From Adiantum capillus-veneris (taxonomy: Eukaryota > Streptophyta > Polypodiopsida > Polypodiales > Pteridaceae): DNA of 64,000 nt. The notes beneath the pieces are model-generated. The model did not search any database. It was not told the origin of the DNA and was given only the letters and a program-made list of their open reading frames with translations. This document shows positions 57,441-64,000 of the stretch, one piece after another. Within the stretch, counting starts at the first letter, position 1, and every line of letters begins with the position of its first letter. The position numbers and the translations under genes are program-made. The stretch lies in contig CM043959.1 in the NCBI GenBank assembly GCA_014529385.2, positions 11,494,309 through 11,558,308 on the forward strand, given 5' to 3'.

Positions 57441-57839
57441 AACTTATTATCCTTATAAAAAGGTCGTCTAATCATTAGGTAAATAGTTCAAAATCTAGAC
57501 TTAACCTTTGTATTCAACCGTAACCCATCCAAGGTTAAATTTATAGTCTTAATTGATAAATTCTTGACCTAGTAATTTCTTATTTGTCTATATAGGCATG
57601 ATAACTTTTTCCACCGCTTCCCTAAGGGTTTTCTAAGCTCTCCTAACTTTCTTATAATTTTCTATATCTTTTTCCTAATTTTCCCATCAACTTTTAAGCT
57701 AATAATCTACTTATTTTGGGCTTAATATTTACTGTATTTAATTTCTCTTAAAGATTTTCATTTCCTTAACTTGATATCATAGGTTTACACTTACTATAAT
57801 TTTTCTAAAAACTTTTAACCACAAAGTCTATTTATTTTC

Positions 57840-59860
57840 ATTAATCATTTGCTAAAAATGGGACTTTTGGTCAATTATAATTTCATAACCTCACTAATTA
57901 ACTATGGTATAATTACCACAAGTATATTAGGATATTTTGACCTCTGGTAATTATCTTATTATTTTCCAACTTAGTTATATAATTTCCATCTTCAATTTTC
58001 AGCTAAAATTAGGATAATTTGACTTAAATAAATACTTATACTACTTTTCTAACCTTGACATATTTATCATGGCCTCTTTATTATGTAAGCTAGCTGTGAT
58101 AAATAGAATGTAATCATATAGCATGATTTACTAGTTTCCCCCTTGAAATTTTCACCAAAATTAGTATATTTTGTTTAGATAAATATCTATACTACTTTTC
58201 TAACCTTAGCATAATTATCATGGCCTCTTTACCCTATAGTACAGCTCTGATAAATAGCATGTAATTATAGCACATGATTTACTAATTTCCCTCTTTAGTT
58301 TTTAGCTAAAAATAGTGTAATTTGACTTATATAAATATCTATAATACTTTTCTAAACTTGATATAATTATCACGCCCTCTTTACCCTATATTATAGCTCT
58401 AATAAATAGCATGTAATCATATAGCATGATTTACTAATTTCCCTCTTTAGTTTTTAGCTACAAAAAGTGTAATTTGACTTAGATAAATATCTATACTACT
58501 TTAATAACCTTGACATAATTATCACGGCCTATTTACCCTATAGTAAAGCTCTGATAAATAGCATGTAATCATATAGCATGATTTACTAGTTTCCCTCTTT
58601 AGTTTTTAGTTAAACATAGTGTAATTTGACTTAGATAAATATCTATACTACTTTAATAACCTTGGCATAATTATCACGGCCTCTTTACCCTATAATATAG
58701 ATTTGATAAATAGCATGTAATCATATAGCATGATTTACTAATTTCCCTCTTTAGTTTTTAGCTAAAAATAGTGTAATTTGACTTAGATAAATATTTATAC
58801 TACTTTCCTAACCTTGGCATAATTTTCACGGTCTCTTTATCCTATAATACAGCTCTGATAAATAGCATGCAATTATATCACCTAATTTATTAATTTTTCG
58901 TATTTAATTTTCTCTAAAAATAGAGTATTTCTGTTAAAGTAATTAGCTAGACTAATTATTTGAGATTCTCCTAATTATCACGGGTTTCTTAACACCTAAT
59001 TAACCACTGATAAATATATCATGGCATTTAAAATCAATTTACTAATTTCCCCCATTTAAATTGCTCAAAAAGCAGAGTATTTCTTCTAAAGTAATTAGCT
59101 AGATTAATTATCTGAGTTTATCCTAATTATCATGGGCTCTTTAACATCTAATTAACCACTGATAAATATATCACAACATTTGAAATTCATTTACTAATTT
59201 CCCCTATTTAAATTACTCAAAAAATAGAGTATTTCTGTTAACTTAATTAGCTAGATTAATTTTCTGAGTTTCTCCTAGTTCTTGAACACCTAATTAACCA
59301 CTGATAAATATATCACAACATTTGAAATCCATTTACTAATTTCCCCTATTTAAATTACTCAAATAACAAAGTATTTCTGCTAACTTAATTATCCAGATTA
59401 CTTTTCTGAGCTTCTTCTAATTATCACGGGTTTCTGAACACCTAATTAACCACTGATAAATATATCAAAATATTTGAAATCCATTTACTAATTTCCCTAT
59501 TTAAATTACTAAAAAAATAGAGTATTTTTGCTAAATCAATTAGCTAGATTCATTTTCTGAACTGCTCCTAATTATCACGGGTTCTTGAACACCTAATTAA
59601 CCACTGATAAATATATCACAATATTTGAAATCCATTTACTAATTTCTCCTATTTAAATTACTCAAAAAACAGGGTATTTCAGCTAAAGTAATTAGCTAGA
59701 TTAATTTTCTGAGCTTCTCCTAATTATCACAGTTTTTTGAACACCTAATTAACCACTGATAAATATATCACATCATTTGAAATTCATTTACTAATTTCCT
59801 CTATTAAAATTTCTCCAAAAACATAGTAATTATGCCTAATTAATTAGGAAAACTTCTCAA
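57840..59860. repeat. 152-bp AT-rich satellite-like tandem array
   Basis: The phase marker gataaata recurs at 58098, 58249, 58401, 58553, 58704, 58857, 59009, 59161, 59303, 59455, 59606 and 59758; nearly every spacing is 151-153 (one is 142). Units up to about 58900 form one subfamily (catgtaatcatatagcatgatttac). Units after it form another (taattaaccactgataaatatatcac). All share aattatcacgg and tttactaatttcc. At least 12 copies plus decayed edges. Confidence 0.93.
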
Positions 59861-60249
59861 AAAATTATAGGATAATTTTCCTAGATTAATAACTGTCTAA
59901 TGATCTCTGATAATTACTTCAACTTAATTTAATCTAGCTTAAATTAATTAATAATTAATTCGGCCCTATTATAATAGGATAATTAATTAGCTTAGTATCA
60001 CTAAGCTTAATTCTAATAATCAGCAGAGATTAATTAATTAAGAGAGATTTGAAGAGCATACATAGGCCTAATCTTTGATTTATTAACAAATATCTTAATC
60101 TAACCTTGCTAATTAAGAAGGATTAGTCTAATTACCGTTAGGGTTAATCAATTAGAGATTAAACTCTAATGATTTCTGCGTAGTGTTCTCCCTAGATGAG
60201 AGAGAAAGTCTCAAGGCTCCGAGTCAGTCTAAAATGTGAAGCTAGGGGT
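59861..60249 (-). other. AT-rich leader between TATA box and repeat array
   Basis: Repeated taattaatta-type sequence without coding potential. It lies just downstream (minus strand) of the TATA box. Confidence 0.5.
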
Positions 60250-60260
60250 CCTATTTATAG
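60250..60260 (-). promoter_or_regulatory. candidate TATA box (minus strand)
   Basis: The minus strand reads CTATAAATAGG, a textbook plant TATA box, followed about 25-35 bases later by acttc/cacatt-type sequence where transcription could start. Upstream (60261-60700) is the likely promoter region. Confidence 0.5.
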
Positions 60261-60710
60261 TTTTTTGGAACTCATCAGCTCTCACCGGCTGAAAAAGGCA
60301 GTTGCTTGCAGTTCAAGCAGTCCCCTACAGGTCAAAAAATGCCCCCTGCTGCTAAATGAGTCCGTGGCAAGTCAGTGATGACCCTCCCATTACCTGCCAG
60401 CTTTTAAAATGTCAATTTTGCTATAATTTGACCTATTTTTGCTTAATTGGTAAATATCTTGTAAATATCTGGGAGACCTTTAATAAAGTCTATGCTTAAA
60501 TGATTACTGCAACCCTTCAATTTTACCTATTTTACTCAATTCACAGTGTAAACTTCCAGGGGTCATAACTATGCCAGTTTTTATCGGAATTCAATTCTGA
60601 AAATTTCTAGCCCGGGGTTTGTTGTGCTTAAGATTCCAAAAATACCAATATTTGCCATGTTCGGACAATCTACATTGCTTTTTCAATAATCATATCAGTT
60701 TCATTAAGCT

Positions 60711-61586
60711 TTATACAACTTTTATCAGAAACTGGAAACCTTACAATTGGCTACTTTGGATGTCTGTGTTAATGAGACCACACCAACAAAATTTTGCGAT
60801 GAGAATGGGTATGACATAGTCCCCTACTACATGCTAAGGGTTATGTGTGAGACAGATGAAGAATCTGAGTATGATGAACTCAAAGTCAAGACAAATGACT
60901 CTATGGGTGATCCTGCTTGTGATTCATATAATGAAGGGTCAGATAGGCAAGAAGTGAATACCTCAATGATGTCTACAATATCATTGGGTGGTATTGCTAC
61001 ACTTGCTACAACGAAGGGAGGTATGAAAGCTATCCAAAGTGCTAGATGCAAATCACCACCACATGATGCATCTCTCACCATTGGAACCTCAAACGACAAG
61101 GAGACTAGGCCAAAGATTGCTCAAGTCACTCAAGAGAACACAAGCAATCTAGTACCAAAGAAGATCAACTTTTTGCTAAGTGCACAAGACAGAGTGAAGA
61201 TGAATTTTATGGCAAAAATTGATACAAATTCCACGACTAATGTCATGTCATATGGCATGTGGTTACTTCTAGGTAAGCCAAAGCTTTATGATATTCAGAT
61301 AAAGGTAAATCTCTCACCTGAAGTAGATGTTATAAGTATGGGGATTGCAGAAGCTACTCTCCAACTACTCTCACAGAATGTCAAAGAAAAATTCTTGGTG
61401 GTAGATTCTCGACAAATGGAAACACACTTGATTTTGTCCAAGCCATGGGCACAAGTCTTTGAAGACGAGCCTGAATCTTCAACAATGGTCATCACGACAA
61501 GCTATCAAGTGGCAACAGAGGTCAAGCCTACAACAGTTCAAAGATTCTTGGCTATTGAAAAAGGCAAAGCTAAAGTAAGCCAATAG
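60711..61586 (+). pseudogene. Element B connector and second retropepsin-like domain
   Basis: The frame resumes after the insertion with LETLQLATLDVCVN and TKFCDENGYDIVPYY, matching element A's DVCVN connector. It then passes directly, through an acidic linker, into a retropepsin-like domain: KKINFLLSAQDRVKMNFMAK, IDTNSTTNVMSYGMWLL, then FLVVDSRQ and LILSKPWAQVF. The catalytic triplet is Asp-Thr-Asn here, with Gly replaced, so the domain is probably inactive as a protease or has another role. In element A, RT, RNase H and integrase lie between connector and second domain; here they are absent. The domain runs on in frame, past a TAG at 61584, into the W-x-P-K protein. Confidence 0.6.
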
Positions 61587-62783
61587 TCTCTAGCCGAGCC
61601 AATGCAAGTGCAAGACAAAGCCTCTACATCAAAAGCCAAACCATCAACAAAACAATGGAAACCCAAGCAAAAAGTCTATCAACCAAAGTTTCCATCTCCC
61701 CAAAGTCTCCAAAGGAAGTCAAAACAGGTCAACCAAGTGCTAGTATCCAAAGCACATATTAAAGTTAATGATCCAATTTGGATACAATCACAGGAACAAC
61801 CTCAACAAGCAAAGGTAGCAGGATGGATCACATCAAGCGAGTCAATTATTGCACAAGGCTACAAGAAAGGAAATTCAGATGTTTGGGTCAACAAGCCCAA
61901 GATAACAGCCTGGCGATATCCATCCCATGACAACCACTCAGTTAGGAATCAACAAAGCTGTCAACGTCAATCACATAACTCAACCAAGAGAAAGAACAAG
62001 TACAAAAAGAAAAAGAGAAGGTCTTCCACTGGACAAACCATACGACAAGTCTGGGTAATGAAATCAGAATTCTACCAGACTACACAACAAAGTCAAGTGA
62101 AGATCACCTCCAAGCAAGTCCAAAGATTCATTCCAGTCGAGTTACTCGAAGCACAAGGATTCTATAAGGGTAACTTTCAAATCTGGTTACCTAAGGTAGT
62201 AGCTTATCAAGGAATCACCCAGGAAAAGCAAGAAACATCAAGAAATGAAGAGCAGCCACCCGCTACACCCAAGAGTACTACAACCTATAGATGGATCCCT
62301 CGTCAATTACTACACGAGCAAGGCTTTTACAAAAGTAACAGCCATATTTGGAAATTAAAGACAAGGTACCATCAAGTCAAAGAAGAAACAAGGCAAGTGG
62401 CAAAGGAGATCACACCAGGCCCAAGAACAATGTGGGTTCCAAAATCCGCGATTGAGGCTCAACAACAAGAAAGATACACAACTCCTTTACAGCCTCTTAA
62501 CAACAAAAAGAAGGCAACGGTAAATGCGGAGGTCACAGTTTTGAAGAACACTATTTGGAAGAAGAAGACTTCATCAACCATTGCTTCAACATCAATACCT
62601 GTCTCATCAAGCGACCACAATTTGCTACCAAGGAATGAAGAGCAGATATATGCCAATCTATTGGACAACATGGCATCTCAAACAGAAACTAATCAGAAAG
62701 GCCTAAACATCAAAAGCATATGGAATTGGATTTCAGGCTACGATCAGGTAAGTCCAAGTCGCCATAAAACTTACATGGCATAA
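61587..62783 (+). CDS. Element B W-x-P-K repeat protein
   Basis: About 394 open codons, in frame with the preceding domain apart from one TAG. It is strongly basic and Gln/Lys/Ser-rich, with a recurring motif of about 30 residues: W-I/V-P-x-x-L/S-x-x-x-Q-G-F/Y-Y/K-K-x-N-x-x-I/V-W-x-x-K. Clear copies are AGWITSS...AQGYKKGNSDVW, QRFIPVELLEAQGFYKGNFQ-IW, and YRWIPRQLLHEQGFYKSNSH-IW. Partial copies are RQVWVMKSEF and RTMWVPKSAIEAQ. It ends MASQTETNQKG and SIWNWISGYDQ. Element A has a decayed relative. No known family recognised; RNA or nucleoprotein binding is a guess from composition. Confidence 0.6.
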   Translation, partial: SLAEPMQVQDKASTSKAKPSTKQWKPKQKVYQPKFPSPQSLQRKSKQVNQVLVSKAHIKVNDPIWIQSQEQPQQAKVAGWITSSESIIAQGYKKGNSDVWVNKPKITAWRYPSHDNHSVRNQQSCQRQSHNSTKRKNKYKKKKRRSSTGQTIRQVWVMKSEFYQTTQQSQVKITSKQVQRFIPVELLEAQGFYKGNFQIWLPKVVAYQGITQEKQETSRNEEQPPATPKSTTTYRWIPRQLLHEQGFYKSNSHIWKLKTRYHQVKEETRQVAKEITPGPRTMWVPKSAIEAQQQERYTTPLQPLNNKKKATVNAEVTVLKNTIWKKKTSSTIASTSIPVSSSDHNLLPRNEEQIYANLLDNMASQTETNQKGLNIKSIWNWISGYDQVSPSRHKTYMA

Positions 62784-63975
62784 GAGTCTAGAGTCGGGCA
62801 GCTAAGCCACTAAATGAGCAAAGTGTCAGACCCAAGCTTCAAGCTAATTTTTTTATGTGGTCTATGAGTCTAGCTAATATGTATAAGCTCAAGCTGGAGA
62901 GTTGAGCATGCATAAAGTCATGTCGCTCATGCTGGAAGAGGTGAGCATAAGAGTCAAAGTACATATAACATATAAGGTGGAGAAGGCGGAGTAGTCCAAA
63001 ACAAAAACACTCACGAACTTGACATAGTGAGGAAGAGTGGAGAAACCTCGACAACAAAAACCCTTCTTGTGAGTAGTGAAAGCTTTTGAAGCACTCATGC
63101 TATATGTTTTGCTAGCTACACTAACTCCATGAAGAACCCATCAATACTCTTCTCTCGCACCGCATCTTGTTTAACATGCATAACTCTGTGCAAGCATATA
63201 GATGTCCCATCATTGGACATATGCATTAGGCACTCTTTTTTATTTCACCCATGCACTTACACAAACAAATGACAATGACCAAGCGGAAACAGGTTTTATG
63301 AGTCTTTGCTCAACAACAATGACTCTGACTTCAAGCTACTAACACTTATCTATATCAAGCCCATACTAGTAGCCATATGGCCATATGTACTTTAACTCCG
63401 CATAACTCTATAACATCAAAACCTAAGTACATATAGCCTCGTATTTAGTTATGACTAAAGACATTTTTTCCCACTGGGTTTTTCCCTTTAGTCTTATCCA
63501 GGTATCCAATACCTTCATTTTGTATATACGCTACATTTTCCTTTTACTCTTTTATTTTTTATAACAACAAAAACAAGAAGAACCACGATATCCCCACACT
63601 ACTAATTGCAAATCTACTAACAAGTCAAAAGGGAGAGGCCAAAAAATAGCTTGACAAAGCTTCAAGTCAACTTACAAGTACGACTACCAGATAACAACCA
63701 CAGGAAAAGCAAATATTAGAGCTACAATGACAACAACCTGCTGCACCAACAAGTCGATACAACCTCATGCAATTCAAGATACAACAACCAATCGGAGAGG
63801 GAGAGTTCTAGGCTTCAGATACACTATAGGTACAACTTCACAAGTAGCTTTAATATCACGCAAAGCAACCAACTACAGAAGAGGCTGCCCACAACAACTT
63901 CAACCAACACCAAGACATCAAGAACTCGTCAAGGCCAGCAACGACATAGGGTCTTGTCGGGGACAACAAGAATTC
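62784..63975 (+). other. Element B 3' untranslated region
   Basis: No domain recognised. The sequence cccactgggtttttccctttagtc at about 63469-63494 resembles a motif often seen upstream of the polypurine tract in plant LTR retrotransposons. An 88-codon open frame near 63727-63993 is basic and may be chance. Confidence 0.5.
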
Positions 63976-63987
63976 GAAGGGGGAGAG
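63976..63987 (+). promoter_or_regulatory. Element B polypurine tract
   Basis: GAAGGGGGAGAG directly before TGTTGAAAGGATT. Confidence 0.75.
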
Positions 63988-64000
63988 TGTTGAAAGGATT
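63988..64000 (+). repeat. start of element B 3' LTR
   Basis: TGTTGAAAGGATT, cut by the window end; resembles the inferred 5' LTR start at 49603. Confidence 0.65.

Larger units (their letters stand above)
56346..60710 (-). mobile_element. Inserted segment in element B with minus-strand promoter and leader (unclassified)
   Basis: About 4.4 kb that breaks the element B protease. It contains, reading leftwards, a TATA box at 60250-60260, an AT-rich 152-bp tandem array (about 57840-59860), and a short ORF at 57440-57279. No LTR pair, terminal inverted repeat or target duplication was found, so edges are approximate and class is open. The layout (promoter, long leader, short basic N-terminal ORF) would fit a truncated retroelement on the minus strand. 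Confidence 0.5.
49603..64000 (+). mobile_element. Element B: Tat-like LTR retrotransposon lacking RT/RNase H/integrase (runs off window)
   Basis: 5' LTR about 49603-50668, Asp-tRNA-type primer site at 50670, leader with palindromic tandem repeats, gag, protease, an inserted 4.4-kb segment, a second retropepsin-like domain, a W-x-P-K repeat protein, a polypurine tract and the first 13 bases of the 3' LTR at 63988. Gag, the DVCVN connector and the downstream accessory module all resemble element A. There is no RT, RNase H or integrase motif on the plus strand. Internal length without the insertion is about 9 kb. Confidence 0.8.

Noticed and set aside
60196-60378. Short plus-strand ORF over the TATA box
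   Set aside because: No motif; the strong promoter signal is on the other strand.

Overview
This window looks like nuclear DNA from a land plant with a large, transposon-saturated genome. The evidence is Ty1/copia and Ty3/gypsy polyproteins, a CACTA (En/Spm) transposon with plant DUF4218/DUF4216-type domains, primer-binding sites for plant initiator-Met and Asp tRNAs, long AT, CT, GT and CA microsatellites, and no recognisable host gene. I cannot name the species. No tRNA, rRNA or CRISPR array was recognised.

Layout. Bases 1-5838 hold the remains of a minus-strand gypsy element (gag fragment, Met-tRNA primer site), a 3 x 97 bp tandem repeat and a TG microsatellite. Bases 5839-36005 form one giant minus-strand LTR retrotransposon, here called element A. 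It has a 5' LTR at 35104-36005, an Asp-tRNA primer site, a polypurine tract and a 3' LTR at 5839-6466, and it is flanked by AAGCC/AAGCT. Two later insertions sit in it. A nearly intact plus-strand copia element occupies 7554-13296 (5-bp duplication GGGTG). A CACTA transposon occupies 25900-33250 (3-bp duplication CCT). Without them A is about 17 kb, in the size range of Tat/Ogre-like elements. Its order is gag, protease (with a duplicated active site), RT, RNase H, integrase, a second retropepsin-like domain, a W-x-P-K repeat protein, palindromic repeats, then an extra ORF before the 3' LTR.

Bases 36006-49602 are older debris: integrase and RT fragments, a gag-like zinc knuckle, and a degenerate tandem array at 43330-45160. 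From 49603 past the end of the window lies plus-strand element B, related to A. It has an LTR, an Asp-type primer site, gag, protease, a second retropepsin-like domain, the W-x-P-K repeat protein, a polypurine tract and the start of the 3' LTR at 63988. B has no RT, RNase H or integrase, so it looks non-autonomous. It is interrupted at about 56346-60710 by DNA carrying a minus-strand TATA box, a 152-bp satellite-like array and a 53-codon ORF.

The most interesting signal is in the leaders of A and B. Both carry divergent ~290-300 bp tandem units, and each unit has one strong palindrome. The inner core (ATC-NN-GAT) is shared, but the outer arms differ between the elements while staying self-complementary. 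That is the pattern expected if selection acts on dyad or hairpin structure. Both elements also share the module of second retropepsin-like domain plus W-x-P-K repeat protein. In A this follows integrase; in B it follows the point where the polymerase block is missing.
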